NCBI GenBank assembly: GCA_011037195.1 | Contig: JAAEAF010014528.1 | Span: 62,001-126,000 of the forward strand | Length of the DNA stretch: 64,000 bases | From: Triatoma infestans | Taxonomy: Eukaryota > Arthropoda > Insecta > Hemiptera > Reduviidae | Reading direction: 5' to 3' | Part shown: positions 1 to 10,426 of the stretch, piece by piece | Layout: the number at the start of each line of letters is the position of its first letter | Position numbering within the stretch: the stretch's first letter is position 1 | Program-made: the position numbers and the translations under genes | Notes under the pieces: generated by a model | Seen by the model: the letters and a program-made list of their open reading frames with translations, nothing else | Database searches by the model: none | Told to the model about the DNA's origin: nothing

Positions 1-248
1 TCTCTAGGTATCCCATAAAACCGGAAGACGTAGGTTAAAGACCGTTTTAAACTGTTTACTCAACTGTTCATCTATCTAAGGTTTCGTATACTTTAATATT
101 TCAAAGCATATTTCACACGAAAGTATCTTCAAAATACTGAGAACAAGCAATGTTTGTTTAAATCTCCAATAAAATGGAAATTTTGAGATACAAAGCATTA
201 ATAATAAATAAATTCATCTTCCTTCCCATTTTATATTTTATTTAACCT
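1..248. other. AT-rich intergenic DNA
   Basis: I see no coding potential, repeat boundary or RNA gene in this stretch. It is simple AT-rich sequence up to the target duplication of the LINE fragment that follows. Confidence 0.5.
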
Positions 249-749
249 TTTGCCGCAACAAAAAAAAAAAAAAATTCAAAATTAGAGCACACTCCAGGCC
301 ACCGTACCTAGCGCATAACGCCAAAGCCGGTGTCTATGGTCACTTAGCCTTGCCTACATGGTAGGCAAGTTACCATCCCTGCCACATGGAGGCGGACCTC
401 TACATATCCGTCTAGTCCGGCGCATTACCGCTACTTCATGAGCAAACTCAACAAACTATTTAATATTTATAGCACTTTCCATCAACTCTTTGCAGTCTCC
501 GGGCCAGTTCTCTCCCCTCCTTTTCAGCATGAATTCCGTATGGATTCTTGCCTCCTGATGCACTGTATCCCGTTCATCGCATTCGCAATTCGGGGAATCT
601 TTCAGTCCCATCTCATGGAGCTTAGAATTGAACTCCCCGTGGCCCATTAAATATTGCATTACGGTTTGGGATAGCTCCAGCCATCGAATCGACAGTCTGT
701 GATGCAAGTTCGGGAAAAACTCATACTTGGTGCTCCGTTTGCCGCAACA
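249..749 (-). mobile_element. 5'-truncated R1-like LINE 3' end with 12-bp target duplication
   Basis: The minus strand encodes a degenerate C-terminal LINE region. It has the phrase MGHGEFNSKLHEMGLKDSPN followed by a C-x-C...DTVHQ remnant of the CCHC motif that closes R1- and I-type ORF2 proteins, then GENWPGDCKELMESA. The identical 12-mer TTTGCCGCAACA flanks it at 249-260 and 738-749, so the insert is 261-737. Its 3' end (TGGCCTGGAGTGTGC) is shared with the copy near 22.6 kb. Read in the sense direction it ends in a run of T, not A, next to the duplication, which is unusual for a LINE. The clade call (R1-like) rests on motif style only. Confidence 0.75.
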
Positions 750-984
750 GCCCAATAAAGGGCCTTTTTTTTTGGCAGACGGTGATTTTTATGGTACGGG
801 GGGAGGGGGAAGAACGCCGTAGTTTCCGCCGCTGTTTAGTTCTGGTTTTCGCTACTATTTGTAGTGTCCCACTTTTATCACATTGCACGGTCAACACCGT
901 CTTTGCGCTCACGAAAATCGAACCCTGAATTCTCGCACTAAAGATAAGTACACCGAGCCAGAGATTTTTGTCCGCCTTCTTTTC
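750..984. other. Unassigned stretch
   Basis: Moderate-GC sequence with short open frames on both strands but no recognisable domain. I see no repeat boundaries. Confidence 0.3.
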
Positions 985-1755
985 TTTAATTCTGGACAGA
1001 TTTCGGATTTTCCCCCATTGTCAGAGTTTATAAAATCTTGTATAGATACCTTGGTCTCTATTTCTAAAGTTTCTGTCACACGCTAACACAACCTGATTAC
1101 ATTTTAATATGATCCATTCAGACTGCATTATTTTCCCTTTTATCATTTTTACGGCATGGGATGTGAGGATGGAATGAAGAAAAATATGTATTATGACTTT
1201 TTTTTGTACCACTTGTTACTTTGGCCGAGCTCTAAAGAAAGGACAGTTAATGAGTTATGATGAAAAATGTTTGATGTGTTTTTTTGAAGAAATAAACTGA
1301 TGATTCCCAAAAGATCTTCTTATTGGTTAAAGACTTCCTTTCTTCCTATTTCTGGTGTAGGATTCTTGATGTTTTAAGGCTTCCGGTGTATTGGCTTGTT
1401 TAAGACTGATTTAAACGCCAATTCGGAGCTGTATTTATATGAAATCTGGGTCTACATTGGCAAATTATCAAGACGTTGGCGTCGCTTAGAGCTTGTTGTA
1501 ATGATTCGTTGGGCGGGTCAGTTGCGCCATATTATGTTAGTGATAAAAAAACTTGATAACCATCAAAATAAGTGAAGAGAAGCATAATATTTTCATCAAT
1601 CTGTTGGTTGGTCCCATCCTCATAAAAAAATAAAATCCCCTTAATCACTCGGTGAACTGAGTTTGACAGAAACTTGATCTCTACACAAACTTGATAAAAT
1701 CTGACTTGGAGGAAAAAAGTATGGAATCGGTCAAAATTTTGGAAAAGAACCATGT
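985..1755. mobile_element. Eroded head-to-head pair of Penelope-type terminal repeats
   Basis: About 985-1090 on the minus strand reads GTGTGACAGAAACTTTAGAA, then CTGACAATGG, GGAAAATCC, GAAA. This matches the arms of the foldbacks at 12.3 and 14.0 kb. About 1660-1750 on the plus strand is a second eroded copy in the opposite direction (GACAGAAACTTGATCTCTAC, then GAATCGGTC). The orientation (minus left, plus right) is the same as in the better-preserved pairs. The roughly 570 bp between them is unassigned AT-rich DNA. Identity is low, so this is a tentative relic. Confidence 0.4.
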
Positions 1756-2754
1756 TATGACGGATATAGTCTGAAGATATTGTCGAACGGACCTTGCCAT
1801 CTAATCAACTGTAAGAGATTAGTTGTGTACAACTGACAGATTTTGGTCAATATGTCATAATTTGAAGGACAATATGAGACTGTGTTTCTCTTCAATATAG
1901 AATCCTAACAGACTGGAAATCCAAATGTCCACATTCGTTAAAAGTTTGTTGGAATTAAATCCGTTCATTTATTATATATTTCCATTTAGGTTTAATCATT
2001 TTTCAATTGCTTTTTTTTAACATTTTATACTTAGTTTAATGACCTATCTGAAAAAAAGAAAATTAAGTAATCAATTCGTGTTTTCAGAGATATCTGAAAT
2101 ATGCATATTTTTTTATTTTTTATTACTTCCTCTTATTTCGTCTTATATTAGAAAGTTAAAAGCATTAAGTAGTTTCCTTTTTTTTTATTCAAATGGTAAG
2201 GAAGGTATTTGTCCTCAAAAACAATATTACACCACATTATCACAGGCTTAAATCGATAAATTATATCGTGCATAAAAAGTAATTTATTATATATATAACT
2301 TCTTTTTTTTTTCATAGGAAGAAATGAATTCAAATTTGGGGTAGAAAAAATTAGCTAGAAATGCCCCCATCACTTTAAAATTAAATTCACGAGTACTAAT
2401 GAACTTAACGGAAGACTGATTTTTTAAAAATATCTATAAATGATCGTTTATTATTCGCAATCTTTTCGATTATTCTCACCCTGGTCTCCGTTTGTAATTA
2501 GCTATTCCGGTCTTTTTTTTTTAAAAAGTAAACATTTACAAAGAAAACGCTAAAAAATTAACGACTTATCGACGAAGAAAATGCAAATTTAACCATCAAA
2601 TATTCACCTTTTTACATAATTTTTTTTTTTTTTTTAATAAAAAAAATAGAATAATTAAGTTAATAAGTCAGAAAAGTTAACTAAAAATTTATAAACTCAT
2701 CAAAAGCCAGCGGCACTTGTGGCTATCGGCTTGAGAGTTAAATAAAACGGTTCA
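1756..2754. other. AT-rich DNA downstream of the CDK5-activator exon
   Basis: On the minus strand this is the 3' flank, and probably the 3' UTR, of the exon at 2893-3240. A minus-strand AATAAA at 2447-2452 is a candidate polyadenylation signal but is unsupported by anything else. Poly-A and poly-T tracts are frequent. No domain or RNA gene is visible. Confidence 0.4.
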
Positions 2755-2892
2755 TAGGACGGTAGGCCTTGAAGATTGTTGGCCCAATGTTAATCTGACC
2801 ATAAGTGATGCCTGTTGTTGCTGTTGCTGTTGTTGTTGTTGTTGTTGTTGATGTTGCTGTGACAGTTGTTGAGGCGGTGGCGGATAAGGGGG
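2755..2892 (-). other. In-frame glutamine-rich extension after the CDK5-activator stop
   Basis: Directly after the TGA at 2893-2895 the same frame remains open for 46 codons to another TGA at 2752-2754. It reads proline-rich PPYPPPPQQLSQQH, then 13 consecutive CAA/CAG glutamine codons, then ASLMVRLTLGQQSSRPTVL. It may be 3' UTR trinucleotide repeat, stop-codon readthrough, or a sequence error at the stop. Mixed CAA and CAG codons in one frame favour past or present coding but do not prove it. Confidence 0.45.
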
Positions 2893-3240
2893 TCAAGCAG
2901 CCGTAGTCGGCGGTAGATTTGCCCCATTACTGCCGCATGCTTTTAATTCAGTAAAAATTTCCGTGAAAAATGCTGGTTCTGAATTTATTCTTAACATACT
3001 TCTAGATAAGGAGTTTACAATTAGTAAACAACGATCCCAAAAACGTTCTTTTGATTCTTCAACTAGGAATGGTTTCAATGGATATGATATTTCATTACCC
3101 ATATAAGAATAAGATAGATATAAACATGTTAATACAACGGCTTGTAATTGTGGCTCCGTTTCTACTTCATCGCCACGAACTAGCTCTCTCACCAACATGT
3201 AGACGAATACAACGTTTGCTGGATTTATAAAGGCTACATC
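2893..3240 (-). CDS. Cdk5alpha: CDK5 activator (p35 family), 3'-terminal coding exon
   Basis: This exon encodes the C-terminal half of the cyclin-fold domain of a CDK5 regulatory subunit, the non-cyclin activator of the neuronal kinase CDK5. After a minus-strand acceptor with a long pyrimidine tract ending in TGTTACAG, the frame opens with [20 protein letters not shown]. It continues through the hallmark [20 protein letters not shown], then [13 protein letters not shown] and [13 protein letters not shown], and stops with TGA at 2893-2895. The match to the p35/p39 family core is strong and collinear. The start codon and N-terminal half (myristoylated N-terminus, first cyclin helices) are missing because upstream exons lie elsewhere. 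The ATG at 3196-3198 is internal (YML) and is not the start. Gene symbol follows the Drosophila name. In vertebrate p35 the stop lies a little beyond the homologous FTQVF segment, so this end is plausible. An open in-frame extension follows the stop (2755-2892). Confidence 0.92.
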   Translation of the reverse strand, partial: DVAFINPANVVFVYMLVRELVRGDEVETEPQLQAVVLTCLYLSYSYMGNEISYPLKPFLVEESKERFWDRCLLIVNSLSRSMLRINSEPAFFTEIFTELKACGSNGANLPPTTAA

Positions 3241-3924
3241 CTGTAACAGAGGAAATTAAAAAAAAAAAAAAAGAAGTTTTATTATTATATTATTTATCAA
3301 AGTTATTTTGTATAAATTTTTGTAAATATACATTTTACCACTCTACATAACAAAAAAAATCATGCTTCTTAACATTACCACAAGACAACGCTACCAATAT
3401 TATGTACTGCGCATCTGACATGTTCTTTGAAATTTCAATGCTCAACATGGCCCCAGTTTAAGCAACAAGCTTCGACAAAAATCCCCCTGCTCCCCAAAGG
3501 GTTATGTATAAAATACGACTCAAATTCAAAGTAAAAAAAAAAAAAAAAGTCTGTCTAACCAGTCTTAAAAACAATACAAGAAGACTAGAAGAACACTCTT
3601 CAAAGTGAAAACAAGTCAGAAATAAAATTAGTCAGCAAGAACACCTTAACCAAGAAGCTTTAACGAAGAAAACAATAATATAACAATCTTACCAGTCTAC
3701 CAATAGCAAAACGTTATTTTGGGCCGAAGTTTACTCTTCCAAACAATTCAATCTCAACTCTTTACAATCTAAGTAAAACGGTAAATAGAACGGTACAATC
3801 TAAGCATGGGCGTAACCAAAATGGGCAAGGGGCTGCTGTGAGGTGGTACAAATATTTACGAAATGGCCAAATTTAATAGAAATCCAAGATATTGTAGTTT
3901 TCATAGAAGATTAGATCGATATAA
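3241..3924 (-). other. Intron sequence upstream of the CDK5-activator terminal exon
   Basis: It starts with the minus-strand splice acceptor (CTGTTACAG, with pyrimidine tract at about 3250-3280) and continues as AT-rich sequence without coding potential. I searched by eye for the conserved upstream segment of p35 (the LLLQGWQ region) and did not find it here or elsewhere in the window, so the intron length is unknown. Confidence 0.6.
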
Positions 3925-4262
3925 TGGGGTTGTTGAAGGAGAGAAATGGTCTTGGTTAGAATGAATTAACAAAATATGGTTAACACTCTATAATATGATA
4001 ACTGACACTGACTGCCTGGATTGTACACTTGAAATGATAGTGTATGGTAGAGTGGTAAAGTGTAATGATACGTAGTGATTGGCTGTATAAACTCAGTAGT
4101 ATGAACTGTTCTCCTATCTGTCTCCCGTCGCTGTATTTATGTGATTTCTCCCACTCAAGTCCGAGAGAGTGGTCCTGTCATTTCCCTTATCTCTCCCTCT
4201 CTGCTACGGAATACTCCCTTTGGATACTATTACAATCTACTATCAAGTTAGATAATAGAAAA
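3925..4262 (+). mobile_element. Short interspersed repeat, family S
   Basis: It begins ATAATGGGGTTGTTGAAGG, contains GGTTAACACTCTATAATATG, and ends after CTCCCACTCAAGTCCGAGAG. Similar units lie at 9541-9851, 18835-19200 and, reversed, about 40650-40992. No coding capacity was seen. The 9.5 kb copy shows a 9-bp target duplication, so this may be a non-autonomous DNA element. The right boundary here is approximate. Confidence 0.5.
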
Positions 4263-5027
4263 AATAATTAACGATATTTCTTTAGATATGTTGGAGTAAC
4301 AGACAAAATATATGATCTAAGATTTCTATAATTTCTGTTTAATAAGTTGCTTTCTTATACTTATCAGTCAACATTTTTTTTTTTTTCAATAATAGCCGTG
4401 TTTGGAAACCTTTAATATCTTCAAATTATAATATTTTAATAGATTTTGTTGGTACTTGTTGTCCAAAGGAAGTAAAATAAAGCAAATATTGTTGTTGAGT
4501 CACTTTATTCTGGAATCAATTAGACAGGGTCTTCAATAGTGTGTGGGTGTATCCAGTTTTGTCTATCCCTTTCAATTATAAGTTCCTGTATCTGGTCTGA
4601 AATAGAAAATTATCGATTATATATATGTGTTTATACATTTTCAATGAAGGTATATATATATATATATATATTGCAAGTAAAACGATTTCTGGCACGGGCC
4701 AAAGAGATAAAATTGTTGTTTAAGCTTTTTAGTCTCATTGCCATAATATTTGTGTTAAGAGAAAAATGCCCTTAATTCCAAATTAAAAACAAATAGTCCA
4801 AACGAGAAATGACTGATTGAGGAGATATTACATGTTCTTAAAACACCAAAAAATCAATTTTATTACTGAACATCTCAAAACTTCGCTAGGTTATTTTTTT
4901 TTTTTTGAAATATTCATCTAAGGAGTGGCATCTATTATTTCGTAAGTTCTAATTTGGATGAGCGTAACTGTAGCAGAATTCAAGCGAACAATTTATAGAT
5001 TTTAACGTCCATATAAATTGCGTTTTT
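4263..5027. other. AT-rich DNA with a (TA)n tract
   Basis: Unassigned AT-rich stretch. A TA microsatellite lies at about 4651-4671. No gene signal. Confidence 0.5.
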
Positions 5028-6015
5028 ACTTTCTCTTACTACCTAGTAAGAGGAAGTATTGTAATCGTGTCAAATTTTCGATGTCGAGTTTTCACCGGAA
5101 ATATGCGTTTTGAGGTCCCCTGAGTTCAAAAAAGTGGTTTTTAGCAAATGGTCTGTGTGCGTGTGTGTGTGTGTGTGTGAACAGCATAGCTCAAAAACAA
5201 AAAACCGTAGAAAGTTGAAACTTGATTTCCGTTTAGGTATCACCATGGCATCTGGACAGTACGTTATCGGTCAAAATTCCTCAACCAGAAGGACCACTTT
5301 ACAAGTTGGTTTTTTTACTTTTTTTGCGTTTTTCTCAAAAATGGCTCCTACGATTTTCTTCAAACGTGGTATATAAACTACACATACAAAGAGCTACAAC
5401 TTTTATTTGAAACTTTTCTCTGGGACAATTCATTTAAGGGCAGTTATAGGAGAGAGTTGGGGTTAGGTTTTCATCTAAGTGCTATTTCAGTTTACTAGAC
5501 AATTCTGTCATCTAAATAATGTTAATTAGAATTAAATATGTTATGGAAATTCCGAGTTTGAAAAAAAATCCGATAACCGGAAGTGCGTTTACTTCACCAC
5601 TTTACTAAATGATTTTTTTCACTTTTTCGCGATTTTCTCAAAAATAGTTCCGACGATTTTCTTCAAGCTTCTTATATAAACTAAACATACAAAGATCTAT
5701 AACTTTTATTTAAAACATTTCTCTGGGAAAATTCTTTTAAGGGCACTTTTAAGGGAGGGATGGGGTTAGAGCTGCCTCTAAAGTGGTACCATAGTTGATT
5801 ATACAATTCTATCATCCAAACAAAATTAATTAGAAACCAATAGATGGCTTAAATGAGTTTCAACGAACCGGAAGTGGCCCTTTATTGAATCAAGTTTTTC
5901 AGTTTTCGCCCGAATCATAAATTTGGTACACAAACGATTAAAATTTTCAATTAAATTTTTGAGAATGGAGTAAGAGAAAGTTGTGTGAGTGTTTCGCACC
6001 AGATGTTTTTTTTTT
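5028..6015 (-). repeat. RA repeat, near-complete copy, reversed
   Basis: This is a ~0.95 kb non-coding repeat. In this direction it starts ACTTTCTCTTAC and has a short TG microsatellite near one end (about 5158-5180). It then holds repeated modules, each with CCGGAAGTG-like, ACTTTTATTTAAAACA-like and ATTCTATCATCCAAACA-like segments. It ends with GGAGTAAGAGAAAGTTGTG, a GTGTGAGTGTTTCGCAC hairpin and a T-run. The frames inside it are shadows and encode no recognisable protein. Confidence 0.85.
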
Positions 6016-7934
6016 CAAATTAAGTTATTTGATGTGCTTATAGCTGTACAAGTTCCTTTGCCGTGCCAAATTCTGACTTTACACTTCTTTATGCCAGTGA
6101 AAATCAAGCGCTTAATATTGAATCTAAGTTCTCACCATATGCCACTGCTATTTTCAATATTAATCCGTTTGTTTCTCTCAAATAACATTGTTTGAGTTAG
6201 AACCAAGAAGTCTACTTTGTTTGTGATGATTTACTGTACTTGGTTTGGGAGGTTAGTTCCTCCCAGATCATTTGCCCACAGACTCTTTATATCTTCTTCC
6301 CTTCTCTTCCCATTGACCCCAATACCCCTTTTTTCCCTGTGAATTAAAAGAGGGCTTTGCCTTATTGGCTAGGCCCCCCGAGACTCCTTGTATCTTTCAT
6401 CTTCTCCCAAATCATTTGCCTACAGACTACAGCTTTCTTTCTTTTGCTTTCCCTTCTCCTCCCTTTGGCCCCTCTCCTTGAATCTTATTTTTACTTTTCT
6501 TATTTCCACCCAGCCAACAGGCTTCTTGTTTCTTCATCCCTTATCCTTTAGTGCTTCCTGTAAAGACCTTCATTGAAAGAAGGCTCTGCCTCCATTGGCC
6601 TTCCCTCTCTACTCCTTCCTTTCCTGAGATTTAAAAAGTAGACTTTGGCTCACTGGCTTGCCCACCTTTCTTTAAGGTTTATTAACTCCTTGCGCGCAAG
6701 TATATGTGCATGTGCGTTTGTGTGGCACATTATTTTTTTTATTTTTATACTTTAAAGCTTGTACACGTATCGTTTAACCCTTGCACATGTTTTACGATAT
6801 TTCAGTTTAGGCACACTACGCTTACATTTCCATCATAAATCGTCTGTCATCTTGAATACGAGTATAATTGCGAAATTCAAGTGATGGAGCTTGGATGAAG
6901 GTTTATGGGAACCTAGGAATGGCCATTCCGTAATATGCAAATCAGTTACACTTGTTCGACCACTTTTGAATTTATCAACCAACTTGTTTGTACAATATGC
7001 AGGAATAAATTTCGATTGGTTTAACTTCCTCAAAAACTGAAATCATAACATTGAACGCAACTAACTATATGACTGATCAAATAACTGTGCTAAGCGCTAG
7101 TTTGCACAAGTATAGAACGGAAGATGTGTTGGCCAATTGGATTATGGTGATAGGAACCAGATCGGGTGACTTAAATATTTATTCTAGGATACATAATACA
7201 GTTTAGTTTATACATAAACTAAATTAAATGTAAATGACTTTAAGACGAACCATATAATGTATTTTTTGCTTCAGTAAATGGCAAAGTCAAGTTGATTCTA
7301 AAGTTTGCTTATTACTAAAGAAAAAAAAAAAAATTAATTATTTTTAAATTAAAAGGTTTTAAATTAATGGAAAAACGCCTTAGCTTATACTTTGTTACCT
7401 TAAGAATTAATTAATGCAAACTGGGAAGATCATAATCCCTATAACAGGCTAACTAATTTAGCCATGAATTACTGGATACACGGTGACTTAAGAGATGCTG
7501 GATATTATTCATTTTAAATGAGAAAAATATAATTTTTAATTATTTAAAAAAAAAAAATCATTTTAAACAATATTAAATTATAAAAGCCATTTTTAATATA
7601 ACCGGAAATGGCACAAATAATAATAGACAACTGAATCATTGAAATATAGAAGGTTCAGTGCAAACAATAGATGCGCGTATAATAAATGGTAATTAATCTT
7701 ATGTTAGGGAGTTAGGAGAAATTAAATTCTTGGAAATTTTAATGGGAGTCTGTGGTGGAATTGTGGGTTTTGTGGTGTCGCCGCACATCTGCTGAGCATA
7801 TTTTGATTAAATGACTTCTAACATCTTTGTTACCACATCTGTAATTTGCTTTTTCCTTTACAGTTTTTGTAAAATTTTCATATTCATAAATTTAGTTTGG
7901 GAAATTTTTATTATAAATTTTCTTTTAAAAGAAC
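6016..7934. other. Unassigned DNA with a pyrimidine-rich degenerate tandem repeat
   Basis: Between about 6240 and 6690 the plus strand is strongly pyrimidine-rich. It holds degenerate repeated phrases: CTCCCAGATCATTTGCCCAC near 6255 and TCCCAAATCATTTGCCTACA near 6405, then GGCTTTGCCTTATTGGCTAG, GGCTCTGCCTCCATTGGCCT and GACTTTGGCTCACTGGCTTG. The remainder is AT-rich with no coding signal. Confidence 0.45.
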
Positions 7935-8721
7935 CTGGTGTGAAATACTCACACAACTTTCTCTTACTCCAGTTCTCAAAACTATAGTTGACAAATTTTA
8001 TAGTTTGTGTACCAAATTTAATGAAATTCGTCGAAAATTGAAAAAACTGTCCAGTAAAAGCGCACTTCTGGTTTACTAATTTTCATGAAACTTGGAATCT
8101 ATTTATTTCTAATTAATTGTTGTTTGGCTTATAGAATTGTATAATCAACTATCACAGCACATTATAGGAAAAACATAACCCCACTCCTCCTTCAAAAGTG
8201 TTCTTAAATGAATTTTCCCAGAAAAATATATTAAATAAAAGTTGTAGATCTTCGTATGTTTAGTTTATATATCAAGTTTCAAGAAAATCGTCGGAGTCAT
8301 TTTTGAGAAAATCGTGAAAAAGTGAAAAAAAAAATCATTTAGTAAATTGGTAAAGTAAACGCCACTTCCGGTTATCCGATTGTTTTTTTTTGAAACTCAC
8401 GATTTCAACATCATATTCAATTCTAATTAATATTATTTAGATGATAGAATTGTTTTCATTAACTGAAATAGCACTTTAGAGATTTCAAATAAAAGTTGTA
8501 GTCTTTGTATGTGTAGGTGATATACCAAAGTTTGAAGAAACGTCGGTGCCATTTTTGAGAAAATCGCAAAAAAGTAAAAAATTTAACTAGTAAAGTGGTA
8601 CTTCCGGTTGAGGAATTTTGACAGATAACGTAGTGTCAGATCCCACGGTGATACATAAACGGAATATCAAGTTTCAACTTTCTACGGTTTTTCGTTTTTG
8701 AGCTATGCTGTTCACATACAT

Positions 8722-8752
<31 letters not shown>

Positions 8753-8876
8753 AACCATTTGCTAAAAACCACTTTTTTGGACTCAGGGGACCTCAAAACG
8801 GATATTTCCGGTGAAAACTCCATATCGAAAAATTGACACGATTACAATACTTAACTTACTAGGAGTAAGAGAAAGT
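7935..8876 (+). repeat. RA repeat, complete copy
   Basis: A good reference copy. It is flanked on the left by A-rich sequence and starts CTGGTGTGAAATACTCACAC, a small hairpin, then ACTTTCTCTTACTCC. Three similar modules follow, each passing through an ATAGAATTGT segment and ending near an ACTTCCGGTT box. A (CA)n tract at 8727-8752 and the conserved GGACTCAGGGGACCTCAAAA come next. It ends CTTACTAGGAGTAAGAGAAAGT. The 15-bp ACTTTCTCTTACTCC near the start is the exact inverse of GGAGTAAGAGAAAGT at the end. Confidence 0.88.
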
Positions 8877-8912
8877 AAAATGAAATAGACATGAAAAAAA
8901 ACAAAAAAAAAT

Positions 8913-10212
8913 CTGGTGTGCCTCACTCACACAACTTTCTCCTATTATTGTTAAAACAATTAATAACGAATTTTCAGTGAAATACAAATTTTATCTAATA
9001 TAGAGTTGGTGAGATGAGTAGTACCTACCCAGGCAGGTACAATATTTACGATGTATTCCAGAAGAGAACCCCAAAAACATTTAACTGACCCCCCCATATA
9101 TAACAATGACAATTTAAAGTCACAAATTGCGCCAATTATCTAAAAATCAATTTTCTTTTTGGAAAAATGTTCCAAATAAAAGTGATAATAGGTTTCTATC
9201 TATGCAGATAGCATCGTAAGTTTAAAAGTAATCGTTACAGTCATTTTCGAGAAATCCCTTCCCAAAAAAAAAAAATTCTTAAGAACCTATTCTGTAAAGT
9301 GGCACTTCCGGTTAACCGATTTTCTTCAAATTTGGAATTCTAGCAATGCTTATAAAGATTATTAATAATTATAGATGACAGAACCACACTTGTGCTTATA
9401 AAGTGATAATTATTAGAAAGCTAGACGTTTCTTTTTCTCCAGAACCCCCCCCCAAAAAAAAATCATCAATTTTCCCGGGAATATGTTTAAAATAAAAATG
9501 ATAATTGATTAATGTGCTTAAGGTAACCATCTACATATGTTATAATGGTGTTGTTGAGGAGAGAAATTGGGTTTGATTGAATAAACGAGATATGAAGACA
9601 TTGTTATAATGTAGCTATAAGTTTACACAAACTGCACTGGACTTTATAATGAAATTGATAGAATAAAAGGTGGGAGTAGAGATATGAGTAGAGATGGTGT
9701 AGAAATGCGATGTATGGTTGAATCTGATAGATATCCTCTAGATAGATTCTCATTGGCTTTTTACACAGGTTCTCCCACTCTAGCCTGCCTAAGTGAGAGA
9801 GTAGTCTCTGTTAACCAGAGAGAGCCTCTCTTCTCTCTCTTTGTTTGCCATTACATATGTCTTTAGATAGTATACGAAGTTTAAAGAAAATTATTGGAAC
9901 CGTTTTCGAGAAAATTCTCAGAAAAGTGTATAAACAAAATCTGCAACGTAACACTTCCGGTGATAATAGATTTTAGACGGAAATCTTTGTGTCAAATGCG
10001 GTGATACTACCTAAACGGAATACCAAGCATAGCGATTTTTCATGTTTGAGATATTTTGTTCGCGTACACACTCACACTTATACTGATATTCGCTAAAAAC
10101 ATTTTATCATACTCAGGGGAACCTCAAAATAAGTATTTTTCGATGAAATTTCCAAATTTCAAAAATTTGATATGATCTCAATACTTCCCTCTTACTAGGA
10201 GTAAGAGAAAAC
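8913..10212 (+). repeat. RA repeat, diverged copy split by an S element
   Basis: It starts CTGGTGTG directly after an A-rich tract and ends CTTACTAGGAGTAAGAGAAA. Internal modules are more diverged than in the neighbouring 7935-8876 copy, which suggests an older insertion. An S-family element (9541-9851) interrupts it. Confidence 0.75.
9532..9860 (+). mobile_element. S-family element with 9-bp target duplication
   Basis: The insert 9541-9851 begins TATAATGGTGTTGTTGAGG and ends GTTTGCCAT. It lies inside an RA copy between two copies of TACATATGT (9532-9540 and 9852-9860). The insert is ~310 bp, has no ORF, and contains a CT/GA-rich end (CTCTCTTCTCTCTCTTTG). A 9-bp duplication fits some cut-and-paste superfamilies, but the ends show no convincing inverted repeats. 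Confidence 0.6.
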
Positions 10213-10426
10213 TAATAAATATGATAAGAGCTTCCCTAAAGAACTACAGTAAATTATGGTGTTGATCCAAGTAGAACCAATTAGTATTTTCGACGTCGTC
10301 AGCCCATCTTAGCTTCAGGATCCCCACTCTAAAGTGCTCCTTTAGCTAAAGTGCACTCAGCTAGATTTTTCTAATTAATGAAGTTATTATAAAAGAATTT
10401 GTTGACCGTTGATGAATTATGTTTAT
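10213..10426. other. Unassigned AT-rich DNA
   Basis: Short interval between an RA copy and the left arm of the foldback at 10.43 kb. No feature recognised. Confidence 0.3.

Noticed and set aside
7935..8876. RA as a Helitron
   Set aside because: It has terminal hairpins, but no 5' TC, no CTRR end after the hairpin (CCAGA instead) and no A/T insertion rule visible.
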